DNA from: Anarhynchus alexandrinus | Lineage: Eukaryota > Chordata > Aves > Charadriiformes > Charadriidae | Assembly (NCBI GenBank): GCA_008711295.1 | Contig: VUYV01000591.1 | Span: forward strand, 144,281 to 208,280 | Length of the DNA: 64,000 nt | Direction of reading: 5' to 3' | In this document: positions 10,455 through 24,620 of the stretch, piece by piece | Layout of the letters: each line of letters opens with the position of its first letter | Position numbering within the stretch: the stretch's first letter is position 1 | Notes under the pieces: model-generated | The model's input: only the letters and a program-made list of their open reading frames with translations | Database searches by the model: none | Told to the model about the DNA's origin: nothing | Program-made: the position numbers and the translations under genes

Positions 10455-13400
10455 TGATAATGTGACCTGTCTGGTGTGTGATGCTGCCTTTTCACATGTC
10501 CCAGAAAAAATTGTCTTTCTCACGATCAGCTACAAAACTGACTTCCATATTGCTGAGTTCCCTTTTAACTAACTGCATGTCGTCCACATATGTTGGGAAA
10601 TATTGTCACATCTGATAGAAACTAATGATTTCTGTTAATTGTGCTAACTGAGAGGAAAGGACAGCTTGTTAATGAGTGACTAATTGAGACGTGAGTTAAT
10701 AATTCCTCAGCTGAACTTGCTTGAATTGCCAGTCATTTCTCAATTTTCTTTAGGGACACCAGTCCTCAGAATGCATGTGGCAAGTTTTCTGCAGCCATTA
10801 AAGCAACTGAGTTCAAACGCTTGATAAATGAAAATACAAACACACAAGAGATAAGAGCCCTAAATTATAAATAATTGGCTGAGAATAACCACTCCAGCAT
10901 CTGAGTGCTTGAATTTCCATCCGTCACAAAAATCACAGGCTCTATCCCTCGCTCCCGGTTACAGCATGTAACAAGGAACATTTCCAAGCAATGACGATTT
11001 TGGAAATGAGTAGTTAAAGATCATGTCATTGACCTTACGTGAGAGCAGAGAGGGCAGAGTTAAGGCAGAGGAAGGCCATTTGTGACAGCTTAACTAGAAA
11101 TGCCAGTATTATTTGCGTAGTCAATGTATCTATTAACTACTGGCATGGGAAGAAAACATAAATTCGTGATTTTTGTGCCTCCCCAGCACTAATGGTTTTG
11201 GTTCCTATCTCTGCTACTTATGGGCACGCTTGGTTACATCATCTGTACTAGGATATAACTGACCAAATATAGAAGTCTACAACTGACTTACCTGCACAGA
11301 CTCTCTTTGCAGACAAGGAACAGGTACCCAGCTCCCACAGGGGAGCACAGTGTGAAATGCTTTTTATCAGAAGTGGTTGTCTAAAATGGGACAGGTTAAT
11401 AATACCTTGCAGAGTCTTTCCCGCACCTGTGGTTGGGAAGAGAGTCTGAGAAAACATGCATTTTTACACTGTACGCATGTTAAAGTAGGTGAGCCAAATC
11501 CCTTTCTCCTACATCTACACTCTTGAAGGGAAGGGACAATTGGTCGTACAGTGTGACAAGCACAATGTGGTTTGCCATGAGACACAACCCTCCCACGCAC
11601 CACATGGCTGGACACTGCCTGTGTTTCAGAAGCGCGGTGGACTAACCTCAAGCTATGCAAAAAAAGGAGGGATTTGGGGAAGACATTGGCAAGATGAGTC
11701 ATACCTATCCTTGGCCATAGCTTAAGAGTTCCTAGGAGAAATGTGCCCAAACAGGAACATGAACTTTCCTGCAGGAGCCCTTGGAGTCCACCGATATCCA
11801 TGATTTACAGTGCCTACTGCCCAAGAAGTCACACTTCTCTTTTAATTGGGACTTAAAGGATCACATGTTTATGTCCTCACTGTATATTAAAGATGAATCC
11901 AAGCCTATGCTGAAATGGATTCATCCATCCCCCCAGAGACAGCAAACAGGCATATACCTAAGCAATGAGATGGGAAATGTTGTTCTCATCTACTGCTACC
12001 AGCTGATGTTAGCACCATATAAAGCTTTGTGCAGGTTCAGAGGAAGGTCAGTGCAAGCTTTGAACACTTTGGAAATCAAGCAAAATGCATGTGGTCGGCA
12101 GTATGATGTGCCTCAGATGTCCCTTACCCACTGCTACGGAAAGCATCTGGACGTGTGGTGAAACACATTGTCCTCCTCCTGACTTATCAAGACCTTGAGC
12201 AATCACCATCTCCGTGTAACACCAACATTCACAAATGAAACTCTTCAGCCATGGCAAAGGGAAAATAAAGAGGGGACTATCCACCACAGAAGGCTGTACT
12301 CTTGCCGCAACAGCATTGCTGTATGAGCTGTGGCGTGCAAATCCGATGAAGTAACATCAACTGTGCATTTCACGAACATGTTTTTCTGGGACTCGTAATG
12401 CAAAAAAAGTGGAAGTAACAAATTTAGGTGACAGGCCACTTCTCCAAGGAGAAGATGGAGTGCCTCATCAATCATCTCATATTTCCTTATTACTTTCAGG
12501 TCACAGCATCACCAGCCATTTAAAAAGTATTCATAAATGTCACTAATGGATTATCACTGCATCCTGAAAAAAAGCTACATTTATTTATGCATGGAATGTC
12601 GATTAAATTGAGATAGATATTGAAATTAATAAGTACCCAGTAAAATGTAAAGTGCACAATTGATTTTAGATCCTCTGTTATAGGCACAGCATGTAATTAC
12701 GAGTTGTAAATCTAAAATGAAAATATAGAAGCTTATGAGATGCTTCAGTGCAGTTGTTCATTTAGATCCACATAAATCCAGAGGACACACATTAGAAGTG
12801 CCGGCACTAGCATAAAAGGACTAAGCTATAACTACAACCTTCATGGAAGGAAAACAAGAAAAATCCTTCTACAGCAGAAAAAGAGAAAAAAATATATATA
12901 ACTCTCATCTGAGAACCTAATGGCTGTGTGTTGATGTTTCTATGTTGGGGGTTAAAAATTGACAGAATAAGTATTTGTTAACACACATTGCAGGCTACAA
13001 AATAAAAACGCCAAGAGATTCAAAGATTAACATTTTTTTAGTTTCGACAAATAAGGGAAATTGGTACATGGTAGTGCATCTAGAACAACTAACAGCCAAA
13101 TTCATCAGGTACTTTTTACTGCAAATGATACTTTTGTAATGCAGTTTAATATGTGTTTTGCTTGCAAGTGTAATAGGAGACTTCAGTGATTCACGCAAAG
13201 CTACACTTTGTTCTGTTCTTGTTTGATTTTTATCCCATGCTTATCACCTCGGTATCTGAATTACTGAGATATTAAGATTTCACTTGCATTTTAAACCATT
13301 TTTTGCAGGCAAATCCTTTAGCCTCATAATCTGTTATTCTAAATATAACATGGGCTTCTACCGGTGCTCTTTAATTTCAGTTACTGTTGACCGGTGGTAC

Positions 13401-14031
13401 TCTTGCCAACTACCAACACGGCCACAATCTATTGTTATGGTCTGTGTTGCATAAGATCAGGCCTGCCCGTATTATTGTCACTATATCACCCATTAGGAAT
13501 CAGCCTATAAAGAAAACAAGAATCTTTGTAATCTTGGAAGTTAATAAAAGTCACCTTTAGAGAGTTTAGGGAATTAAAAATTTATGCCAGAATCAGGTGG
13601 GATTTTTCTGGCTACTACCCACAGAAGACAGGGAGACATATTTCACCTACTGAGGTCTTGAAACCACAGGCTGGTGAAAAGTTTCAGCAAAGTTGAGCTA
13701 AAAACAGCTGCCACACATTGGAGGAGTTTGGCTTTGGAATTAGATCCAGAGACAGTGACCTGCTCAGACCTCATGGGTGGAATTCAGTGGCCTAAACATA
13801 CACATGCAGTATCATTGTAGATGCTGTAAGTGATTCACTCCTCTTTCCACTTGCCATTCCAGACAGCATGTCTCCCACATGTCCTGTGGCATACCTGCAG
13901 GCCCACACAGGTCTCTTAAATAACTAAGTACATCTAGTGCATGGAGTTGAAGATTAGGATGGATCCTCCAAAGGGCCTCAAATTATAACAGAATCCTATG
14001 TGTAGGCTGTTTGTTTCTGTCCTGTCTCTAC
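10455..14031. other. Unique non-coding stretch
   Basis: No gene or identifiable interspersed repeat. The longest open frames (144 codons minus at 11367-11801; 126 codons plus at 11781-12161) have no family features. An A-rich run followed by (AT)n lies near 12884-12901. Otherwise nothing is visible. Confidence 0.55.
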
Positions 14032-14592
14032 ATCATAGAATCATAGAATGGTTTAGGTTGGAAGGGACCTTAAAGATCACCTAGTTCCAAGCCCCCTACC
14101 ATGGCAGGGACACGTCCCACTAGACCTGGTTGCCTAAAGCACCTCCAACCAGGCCTTGAACACCTCCAGGGATGGAGCCTCAACAACTTCCCTGGGCAAC
14201 CTGGGCCAGTGTCTCACCACCCTCACAGTAAAGAATTTCTTCCTAATATCTAATCTAAATCTATTCTCTTTCAGTTTAAAAACATTACCCCTCATCTTAT
14301 CGCTACACTCCCTGATCAAGAGTCCCTCCCCATCTTTCCTGTAGCCCCTTTAGGTACTGGAAGGGGCTATAAGGTCTCCCCAGAGCCTTCTCTTTTCCAG
14401 GCTGAACACCCCAACTCTCTCAGCCTGTCCTCATAGGTGCTCCAGCCCTCTGATCATCTTCATGGCCCTCCTCTGGACTGATTCCAACAGGTCCATGTCC
14501 TCCTTATGTTGGGGGTTCCAGAGCTGGACACGGTACTCCAGGTGGGGTCTCATGAGAACAGAGTAGAGGGGCAGAATACCATCTCCTTGCAT
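14032..14592 (-). mobile_element. CR1 LINE, 5'-truncated copy (group A)
   Basis: The 3' tail is at the left end (ATCATAGAATCATAGAATGG on the plus strand). Rightward it passes through the pol C-terminal region, including the part equivalent to RRATKMI and the upstream segment where the plus strand reads GAGCTGGACACGGTACTCCA. It therefore extends about 140 bp further into pol than the copy at 10033. Indels and substitutions break the frame, so it is older than the near-identical trio. The right boundary is approximate because similarity fades near 14580-14592. Confidence 0.95.
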
Positions 14593-16178
14593 AGCCTAGC
14601 GACCAAGGTAGTACTACATTCCTCTGCAAGGCTGAGAAAAAAAAATCTGTGTCCAAAAGCTCTCAAGCACAGTCACTTGGATGTAAATCTTTGGCCAATA
14701 CTAGGTCTTAGCTATTAGTTGAGAAGATAATTCCCATTCTGTTGGCCGTGATTAATGGGAGAGGGCATACAGAGCACATCTAATGGCATTTGGCTGCCAC
14801 ACTACATGGCTGGGGTTGTCTCATAGAAAGACACTTTCTCTCTTTGGTTTCAGGTTTAGAGCAAACACATTGATTTAGAGTGGATTATTCATCTGTGAGC
14901 GGAAAAGGAGATATCTCCAAGAACCACAGCTGTTTCAGCATTTGAATGGGAACAAAAGAAACTTAGACCTGTATCCAAATTTCATGGGAAGGTAGTTCAG
15001 AGACTTTAAAATACAAAGAATAGGCTTGGTGTCTGTGAATGCAGACTTCTGAATTTTTTTAACAAGCTCTGGTCACAGACATTTTATGATCAATAGAAAT
15101 ATAAAGCAAACAACAAGAATCAACTATTCTTTATAAAGCAAAAATATTTCTCAGTCACTCCAAAATTACCTTTGTGGACGGCAGGTCTCTGAGTGGTGAT
15201 AAGCAGATACGTCAGAAGGGGGTTTAAGATATATATATATTTTTCTTTAACCCTCCTAAGCAAACCATGGTCACTCAACCGTTATATTTGCAAAATGGGT
15301 TAGTAACACAATCTTAGAAGGAAGTTATAAGTTAAGTGGGGTACCCATCAGCTTTGAAACATATGGGCAAAGCCAGTGAATTCAAGTCTTGTTTAGAGTC
15401 TGTCTCTGCTTTGTGTGTTGAAATATTGCCCAGAATAATTGGGTCCCAAACCAAAATAGATTAATATAAAACCACACTATAAATAGTAATAATGATGGTG
15501 ATAAGAAAGTCATCTGTATTCCATTAAGGTATTTTTTTCAAGAAGTAAGTCACAGTAATTACCCAAATGGATTGCACTTTCCTGGCTGCTCCATAAAAAG
15601 TGTAAAATGAGGTCACCATGGACCACCACTACCGTCAGCATGAGCAACCTTTTATGTAAGCAGTAGAAATAATGAAGCCTGTCTTTCTGATGTGTCCTCT
15701 TTTCCCTTGATCACCTCCCCTGTAATCCTATCCTGCATGATGCCCACACTAGACGGAAACAATGTGCTTACAGCCATATGTGTGCTGACAGGCTGGTGGG
15801 TCAACATGTCCTGATCACCTCTTCTGGCTGCTGTTGGACAAGATGCACAACCAAGTCCTGCCAGTCTTCCAAGCAAAACATTAATTTGGATATCTCATCT
15901 CTACCAGGCTTTTATGAACCTCGTAGGAATTTAATTACCTCTGAAATTACCTCTATACATGACCCAAATTTGGTTGAAATTCACCAACACGTTTAAAGGG
16001 TATTCAGAGGGACAAGATGGTGAACCTGGATGAAAAAGGACAGTATTAAAACTAATCTCACGTGACACCTCCACTGTTCAGCTATCTCAGTAAAACTCTA
16101 CTCCCATTTATTCCCACTGGATATGGGTCCTCACAGATATTAAAAAAATTTAGGGATACTAGGGCAGGTGGGGCTGCA
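14593..16178. other. Unique non-coding stretch
   Basis: No gene or interspersed repeat is recognised. A short (AT)n run lies at 15229-15241. Nothing else stands out. Confidence 0.55.
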
Positions 16179-16520
16179 AATCATAGAATCATAGAATGGT
16201 TTGGGTTGGAAAGGACCTTTAAAGGCCATCTAGTCCAATCCCCCTGCAATGAGCAGGGACATCTTCAACTAGATCAGGTTGCCCAGAGCCCCCTCCAACC
16301 TCACCAGGAATGTTCCCAGGGATGGGGCACCTACCACCTCCCTGGGCAACTAGTTCCAGTGTTTCGCCACCCTCATTGTAAAAAATTTCTTCCTTATATC
16401 GTCTAAATCTCCCCTCTTTTACTTTAAAAGCATTACCCCTTGTCCTATTGCAACAGGCCCTGCTAAAATGTTTTCCCTATCTTTCTTATAAGCCCCCTGT
16501 AAGTACTGAAAGGCCACAAT
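16179..16520 (-). mobile_element. CR1 LINE, diverged 5'-truncated copy (group A)
   Basis: It starts at the left with the octamer tail (AATCATAGAATCATAGAATGG) and the conserved GGTTGGAAAGGACC block. It then covers the last part of pol up to the segment equivalent to AFQYLKGA, ending abruptly at 16520. Many point changes and small deletions relative to the young copies show it is older. A short insertion (ACCAGGAATGTTCC region, about 16300-16318) replaces the usual wording. Confidence 0.94.
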
Positions 16521-18058
16521 CCCTTCACTACTTACACAGAACAGAGGAATTTAGGATTTCATTTCCACACAATTTTTAGGCAGAATTTTCACTGTAAAAT
16601 ATAATTTCAGCCCTGAAATCAATGTTCTCAGATGATGGGCAGCTGCCTGAATAATTTTGTGGATGAAAGCCACATTATTATCATCTTCTTAATGGTAAAG
16701 GAGTCCCCAGCCTCCAAATCCCATCCCTACTATCACCTAATTTCATAATCTTATATAAAACTACATTTTTGTGCATATTCATCTATTCTCTGTATGCCTC
16801 TTTGGGTGTCGCTTTCTCAGTCTCTTCTCTATTTTTTCAGTCCACTGGGGTCAGATAACTTGGACTCGAAAAATCAGTGCGTAACAATCTATTTTATTCT
16901 GTTGATGCATTGCAAACCTGTGGCACTCAAATTACATTCTGCCAAGCAGACCTGTGCTCTAGGTGTTGGATAAGAAAAGCACACAGGAGTATGTCACCAG
17001 CATCCTCACTGATTTGCAAATTGATCCCCAAGAGACATCTTGGCAAATATTCCCTCAGCTCCCGAGAGCTTTACCTAATAGCAGCCAAAACAGCCCAAAA
17101 AGGAAGTGCTACTTTCTATATTCCGCATTTCCTTTATTTGAAGTCTGCTTGATCTAAAGCCAGAGGCGTGATAACAGCTAATGTATTCTTCACCTGACAG
17201 GCAAGGCACCTTCTTCTATGCATCTAAAAGACAAGAGTTATGATCCTGAGAGGATTATAAATTATATCAACTTCTTTTGCCCAGGGTAGTGGATCTTTCC
17301 AGACCTCTTAAGTGCACTTTCATAAGGATATGCTGTTTTAAACCAGCAAAAGTACAAAAGAGAAGAAGGACTGGGATAGGCACTGCCCAAGAATGCAATG
17401 TCTCTGAAAAGGACTGACAGTTTTTGCATGGTTTCTTGAGGAAACAAATCTTACATGATCACGCTCTGTGGGTCCATGTCTCTGCTGGACCTTCCCCTGC
17501 TTGAACAGCATCAATCCAATTCGATACAGAGGGAGAGATCTCAAAGATATGAAGTTCTCAAAAGTTTAATGGAAACTGCAATCTGAGCACATCACCTATC
17601 AGACACTTGGAAATCCATACAAGAAAGAGATGTTGTAAATGTCCCTAAAGCTTCAGAGCTCGTAGCTTAATGTTAACCACCTGAGAACGCAAACAGGACC
17701 TCCCACCCCTGTTCTCTGAGCAGTTCATAGAAATCAGTGCTTCCTTATTTCTACCACTCAGGGCGAGATTTGCTTTAAGGGCGTCACAGCTTGTCACAAG
17801 GAGCATGAAGCTCTTTACCTGCAGAGCAACGCACCAGAAACAAGCCATAAGGAGGTATGCAATAAGCTTGTTATTATAGTACCAGATACTGTGCGAACCT
17901 TCAGCTCTACAAAATGTTCTTAGCTTGACAGGTTTACAGTCCAAACAGCGACAAGGTGGTCGAGAGAGGAGACTGGGGCATAAAGATGAAAAGCAACCAG
18001 CAACAGACCATATTCTCAAGCAGTGGCACAGTCAGGCCCAGAAACCATGTCCCCTGAC

Positions 18059-18087
18059 AAAAAAAAAAAAAAAAAAAAAAAAAAAAA
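18059..18087 (+). repeat. Poly(A) run, 29 A
   Basis: An uninterrupted run of 29 A is followed by an A-rich CAAAACGAAAACC tail. There is no AATAAA upstream and the 150 bp before it match no gene or SINE I recognise, so there is no support for a retrocopy. It may be slippage-expanded simple sequence. Confidence 0.9.
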
Positions 18088-20818
18088 CAAAACGAAAACC
18101 AACAACACTGTCCTAGAAACTGTACCTGACAGTATCCCACTCCAGTTATCCTGCAACTCTATTTTGTACTTTTAGTACTAAAGACATTTGAAGCCTATGG
18201 CAGGAGTCACCTTATCTAACTTTAGATGACTTCAGGGTAGACTTCTTAGTGAGTGACCCTGGACTTCCTTGGAATTAATTAAGATCAAGTTAATAAAGTC
18301 GAGGAGTTTTAGACCGGGTACCCATCTATTTTAGAGTGAGATGAAACACATCTGAAAACCCACTATGTTGCAGTTACCAACGTAACTGAATGAACCCCGC
18401 TCCTGCATCCTACCTGCCAACAGACCATCACACAGGCCCAAGAGCAGACTTACCTGGGGGGCAGGTGTGGGGTGGGGTGAGCAAAGGTGAGTGCATCCAG
18501 GCTACAGCCTCCTCTTCTGCGAATATAGCACCACCTAACAGCGAGAGTGTCCAGGTGAAGGGCAACTGCCATGTGTACCCAACATCCAAATATCAGAGCA
18601 GGTCTCTCCTTGGTCTCAGCACGTCAAGAATCAGCTGGCTGTTCCAGAAGGACACGTGCAGCTGCAGACACCTACAAGATGAAGCAGCAGCTCCTTTTCT
18701 TTGTCTGTCAGCTCTTCCCGAAAAGACATGGCAATTTCAGAAGTGCTTTTTGTGTCAGTTCTGAAGGCACAAATTCTGTTCTACATTGTCACGTCCCTGA
18801 GCTGCCTCCCTGGCTGTTTTATAGCACCCTGAAGAGTGTTCTTAGGTTTTCTCTCCTTCTCTGTGTGGATCAATATCAGGAAGGTATTTAGTCACATCAG
18901 CAGTGATCCATTATGTGAAGCACCCTCCTGGCAGGAAAAGCCATTACATTTATTTTTCTAATGCAGCTAAGTAGACATTAATATCTGTAATTAACTATTT
19001 AAATGCAGACTGGCTGATTCCTCTGTGTTCATACCATCTGCAGACTGCTCTGAAAATCCCAATCTTGAAATAACACAGACTTCATCCTGCCCTTTTCTAT
19101 GAAAACATGGGCATGGACAGTGCTTGTCTTGATCCTACTCTTACACAAGGCTGATTAAGGACACGTATTTGTGGAGGTGAGGACATTTTTGTCATAGTCA
19201 CCATTGTGTCTGGATAATGTCTGTATGTCAAGCATTGCCCTCTCCTGGTGAGAACCAGGAGTTCAAATCCTAATTTATAAGTTTATTTATACTTGAGTGG
19301 CCAGGATTCTCATGTACAAAGATTGGATGAGTTTGGAGGGGTCTCCATGTCTTCATATATGCTTCTGAATGTCCGAACCGATGAGAATTGTTTATAGCAG
19401 TGAAAAGATAAGGAAACACTGCTTCCATATGTTAGATTCTCCAATACTTCAGAACTGAAGGTGATAAACACATGGTTCTTTGTTTATTTGTTTGATTTGA
19501 AAAGAGAATAAAGCAAACATTATTCATTTGTGACTTTCATGGGAAAACCCAAAATCTCACACCAAAAAGAATTAAATCCCCTGAGTGCTGCCTATTTTAA
19601 TCCTCCATGTAAAATGCTGTTGAAGTGTCAGCTCTACTATTTGAGGATGGATAACAGGATGGATCCCTCTTTGTGCTTTCTGCTCACCCATCTGCTGATC
19701 CAAAGCCTCTGCCACCATGCTGTGATGGGGGGACGGCCCACCTGCAGCACAGCTCACCATGCACACATTACATTGAAGAGAAAATGTCTCCACAGCAGAT
19801 GTGTCTCCTGGGGGAGGCGGATGCTCCATGGCTCTTCAGCTGCCCCCACAAGCTTCGTGTATTTTGCCCTTTGCCTCCATTTTCACTCTGTTTCATATAT
19901 CGCCCCATGCTTCATGTTGGCTGCACAGTATGAAATACCTTGCCTCAAACTCTGCCCTCAAGTGCTCTCTTCCTCTTTGAAAACATCCTTTTAAACCAGC
20001 CTCCTCGAACTGACCTTGTTTTTCTCAATGGTCCATCTATCTGTTTTCTGGTTAACTGTTCCATTTTTATGCTGCTTTCCCATGGAAATGAAGCCTAGGT
20101 GGTCTTAGTCACCTCGTGCATGTCTGCATGTGCACCGGCAATAACTTCTGAGCTCATTAACCAAAACGATAGAAGAGCCTGAAGCCTCATAGATAATTAC
20201 ATTTCATGCAAATAGGATGCTGAATGCAGAAGGCAGATCTTACAGACACTGATATTATAGGAAAATAAATAAGCATAAATCTTGGCATACACGGAAAAAT
20301 CCACATGGGAGAGAGCCTTCTACAGGTGCCCCAAGCACAAGAAAAGCTTCAGCCGTAGTTTAAGCCTTGCTTAAAGCCAAAGCAAACCTACTACAAGACA
20401 CGCGTCCAGAGGCAAAGAAATTCAATTTATTCCAAAAGTCCTGAAGTAAACTTTGGGTTCATCCAGTGTAATGTCTTAATTAGGTCTGTATGTGAGATAA
20501 AATAACAAAGCGTAACAAAGCTTAGGCCAATACATGCTGTACTAAGTTTTTTTAGGTGGTATAATTCATCATCTAGAATTTTTTTTTTTTTCTTTCTAGT
20601 TGCTTGCTTGTTTGTGTGAATCCAAACTCACACAGTGATTCTTTTACCAAGGAGTTTCTCCCAGACGTTTGCTTTTCTGAAAACAGTGCACTGGGCATCG
20701 TTTACAACCTCTTGACACATTCTGCTCTTTCCTTAACTTATTCACAGTTCTCTGGGATGCATCTTCCTACTCTTTCCATCTTCTGTAAGACCTGCTATAG
20801 GATTGTCAGTGCAAGCTG

Positions 20819-20905
20819 AAACCCGAACCAGGTGCCTGAGGGGGCTGTGGAATCTCCATCATTAGAGATTTTAAAGAAAATATTAGATAATTCAGAAGGT
20901 GATAT
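20819..20905 (+). mobile_element. Ancient CR1-like fossil
   Basis: The block corresponding to the pol C-terminus is still readable: an eroded [10 protein letters not shown] region is followed by GCTGTGGAATCTCCATCATT and AGAGATTTTAAAG, the counterpart of the PSLEVFK stretch. No octamer tail remains. Divergence is far higher than in the other copies, so it belongs to an old CR1 generation. Boundaries are approximate. Confidence 0.65.
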
Positions 20906-23900
20906 TTGTGGAGTTGATAATATTTTGGGTCTGGGGATTAAGACAGATAAATTGACAGCCTTATTTTGCATTATTCTGATATGGTGGCCACCATTTGTCT
21001 CCACGGCACTTCATTCTGACGACACTTCTGTCTGGATCACTCTAAAAATTTCTTGCATTTCCAGGTCTTCCTTGCCCAACTATTTAGCTCCAAGCACACT
21101 CCTATTTTTTCACCTGGCATACTAACAGACATTGTGGGTTAACCGCTGGGATGTCACTTGGTATCTCCTGTCTGCCTCGTTGCTCTTGCTGACATCTGAG
21201 ATCAGTTGGCTTATTTTTAACCAGCATCAAGGAAATATCAGTCAGCTTAATTCTACTGGGTGAAATCCACTTCTTTACAGAAACCAAGTCAAAAAATCGA
21301 AGCAAGAAGGAGGTCCCAATGAAGTTTTGTTATCAGCTTCTTATACAATCTGCTGTATAAAGTGACTTTCATCCTACTGCTGAGCATTTACAAATAACCT
21401 CCAAGCTATGGTTATTCTCTTACCTTTAAAACTAACAGGATTTGTGTACTCAAGTCTTAGCCAGAGGTTTATAGATTTCTACCAGTCACCCCTCCCAGCC
21501 TTCATAAAGACATCTGTTAAATCTCTTCACAGTCATACCCTCCTTCTAACTCTATTTCAGCTAGGGCTCTCTTTCCATTTGGCACTAAGACGGCAGGAAG
21601 GAAAATTGCACTGAATTCTGATTGAATCCTCCATATGAGATTACCTCTTGCTTAGGAAGTTACAAGCTACTGGAAAGTGAGTGTTCTCAAGAAGTCTCAC
21701 TGCACGTTTTTCTGATTGTTTATCTTTTCTTCTTACGGTCCCATCAAAGGCAGAACAAGGGGTGGACAGACCCGCGGTGTGTGGATGGTACTCACATATT
21801 TGATTTCTGTATCAGCACCTCTGAGGATCCTTAAGGCCTTCTTTGATGTGTTCTACCAGAGACCTTTGTGAGACAAAGTCTTGGCCTCAGACTTTACCCA
21901 AGTGTTTTCATCCCTTTGCCTATCGCAACTAGGCAATCTCTAAGGCGAACAATGGAAAAGCAAGGCTTGCTGTTATATTACCTACAGCAAAGAGACAGGA
22001 ATTGCTGGAGAACATTTTTTACCACTTTCCTACCCATGCAATAGTTTCCATCATCATTTGTTGGATTGCACTGCTGTTACCTATAAATGATTGGCCAGTC
22101 TCTTTGACACAGTGCAAATTGCTGATTTTTTTTTTTTCCATTCAGCTTCTTTGTTTTGGTTTTTGTTGCTCAGTTTAGGGATTAGCTATCTTTTCTCTTG
22201 TTAGGATTTGTTTTTCTCATCTGTGAACTACTGGCTTTATTTTTGTGGTGGTGTCAAAAGGTTCACAAACACAATGCTTGTGAAGTCTTTGTGTGTTTGT
22301 GTGTGTATGTGCCCCTTATTTTCTTTCGGTTATGACTATAATGATGATTATTAATGGTAGCCCCCTAGTGCGGGTCTCCAATCTGGTACGGGCTAGTTCA
22401 AAGGGAATAGCAGACCGCAGAGAACAAGATAAGCTATGTACACCCTAACTTACAGTGACCTTTCTTTCTTCTGCAAAAACTACTAGCTTAAGAAAAATCT
22501 CCACAGTCATAAATCACCATCACTCACCGCTGTTTGGAAAGAGCTGGATGATTTTGGTACATTTATCATGGTTTAAGGAATTTTGACATGTTGTTCTCCT
22601 CTGAATGTAAAAGTTCTTTTCTTTGTGGTTGTTTCCTTCCACCACACGTACACATTTCAGAAGGTTGCTCAGAAAAGTGACAATACCAATTGTCTTTGCA
22701 CATTCGGGGGGTAGAGGAGGCATATTGTCCATGCTCCTTGGAGATGAAAACATTGGAGGAATTTGACCTTGACTGAAGGAGCTTCCATGGAAAATTAGAA
22801 AAATAACAGTTCGCTAAACAGATGCCTGATCATAATTACCACTGATGACTACCTCATGTGTCATTCTAGGCACCTCACAACAAAAAATACTGTCTTTTGA
22901 CAAAGCAGTTGGCAACCACACGTGGAAAAAAATGAAGGTTTTACCCATTTTTTGTAGCTTTTTTTAGACTGATAGTTACTTGACTATGAGTAAATAACCC
23001 ACTGAAGATAGGCAAGTCATCCAAGAGTGAGAAAAATGTTTATATACTATGAGACTAACTGTGGATAGTAGGATTTATAACTGGAAGAGATAAAAAATGA
23101 GATTTCTGCAGTACTGAACATTTTGAAATATTTTTCTGCCCCAGCATGAGACTTAGAACAGAAGGAATATTTGTTTAACAATGGAAATTCTGATAATTGC
23201 TATTCACAATTGCTCATTTGAAATTTTTTTATTAAAAAAAAAAATCTTCACTCTCAGATATAAATATTTGCTTAGATTTTTATTCCTTAAATTGATACTA
23301 AATACTTCTAATTGGTTTGAGTTGACCTGACCCTGTTTGCAATCTTCTTCTCTTAATCTGAATTGTAGATCATGAGTCCCTGTCACTAAAAATCTTTATG
23401 GAATATTAAGTTTCAGAAATTGCACCAGCAACCATTTCAAAATTTCTCTGGGAGCAGAGAGAAAAATATTGTCCTTTTCTTTTGCAGAGTTATCCTGCAG
23501 ACAGTGTTTTGAATGTGGATCTCACAGCTCTTGATGTCAGGCTGGTTTTAAATTCAGCTGGTGCAAAGAAAGTAGTATCCCAGAGTATGATGTTGGGTGT
23601 TCTTTAACATACAATCTACTTACAATAGCATACACATAATCCAGTATTAGTATAAGGAATGAAAGAATTTCCTCTCATCTGGCCTGTGCTAGAAAACAAT
23701 TTACTGTAGACATACACATTTAAACTGACAAATCTGAATTTATGCATCCACATGTAGATGTATATACGTACACAAGATGCTCAGTTTAATAACCTGCCCG
23801 TACATGTACAAAAACATTGAGATGTTCTCAACTGTCCTTTCTGAATTCCAGATGTTGCTTCAGAAGAGCATCGTAATCTCTACAAATCAAGCAGCCCCAT

Positions 23901-24136
23901 AAGGGTGCTTTGGACACCCTATGAAAACTGGAATGATGTTAAATGCCTCTGTGTGTGCAACAGGGTTGAGCCTTGAGTGCCTGAGCTCCCGATACAGTCA
24001 ACAGAGATCTAGCTAACAGAGTCAGTGAGATGGGTTTCAGCTGCCTCAGACAGACAGATTTTCTCACAGCTCCTAAATTCAAACTAGTTTTCTCTGTGTT
24101 GGCAACTGAGTCCCTCCTAAAAGAGTACAAAAAGAG

Positions 24137-24620
24137 CACAGAATCACAGAATGGTAGGGGTTGGAAGGGACCTCTGGAGATCATCTAGTCCACCCCCCCT
24201 GCCAAAGCAGGGGCACCTACAGCAGGTTGCACAGGAAATACCTTTCATTATGTTGAGATGGAATTTCCCGTGGTCCAGTTTGTGCCCGTTGAACCTTGTC
24301 TTGTCACTGGGCACCACTGAAAAGAGTCTGGACCCATCCTCTTGACACCCGCCCTTTAGATATTTATAAGCATTGATGAGATCCCCTCTCAGTCTTCTCT
24401 TCTCCAGGCTAAACAGACCCAGGTCCCTCAGCCTTTCCTCATAAGAGAGGTGCTCCATTCCCTCAATCATCTTCATAGCCCTCTGCTGGACTCTCTCCAG
24501 TAGTTCCTTGTCTTTCTTGAACTGGGGAGCCCAGAACTGGACACAGTACTCCAGATGCGGCCTCACCAGGGCAGAGTAGAGGGGGTGGATGACCTGCCTT
24601 GACCTACTGGCCATGCTATT
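24137..24620 (-). mobile_element. CR1 LINE, 5'-truncated copy (group B)
   Basis: This copy ends in CACAGAATCACAGAATGG-type tail units and ACCTCTGGAGATCATCTAGT, unlike the group A wording. On the minus strand it has an open frame from [15 protein letters not shown] through [37 protein letters not shown] to the region before the tail. The frame covers much of the ORF2 C-terminus but the catalytic reverse-transcriptase motifs are absent, so the copy is inactive. Similarity fades at the right end near 24620. Confidence 0.95.

Larger units (their letters stand above)
16521..24136. other. Unique non-coding stretch with one old repeat
   Basis: Apart from the ancient CR1 fossil at 20819 and the poly(A) run at 18059, no gene or interspersed repeat is recognised in these 7.6 kb. 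A (TG)-rich run lies at 22291-22311, and T runs near 20579-20592 and 22127-22138. Open frames stay at or below about 154 codons and show no domains. Confidence 0.5.
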
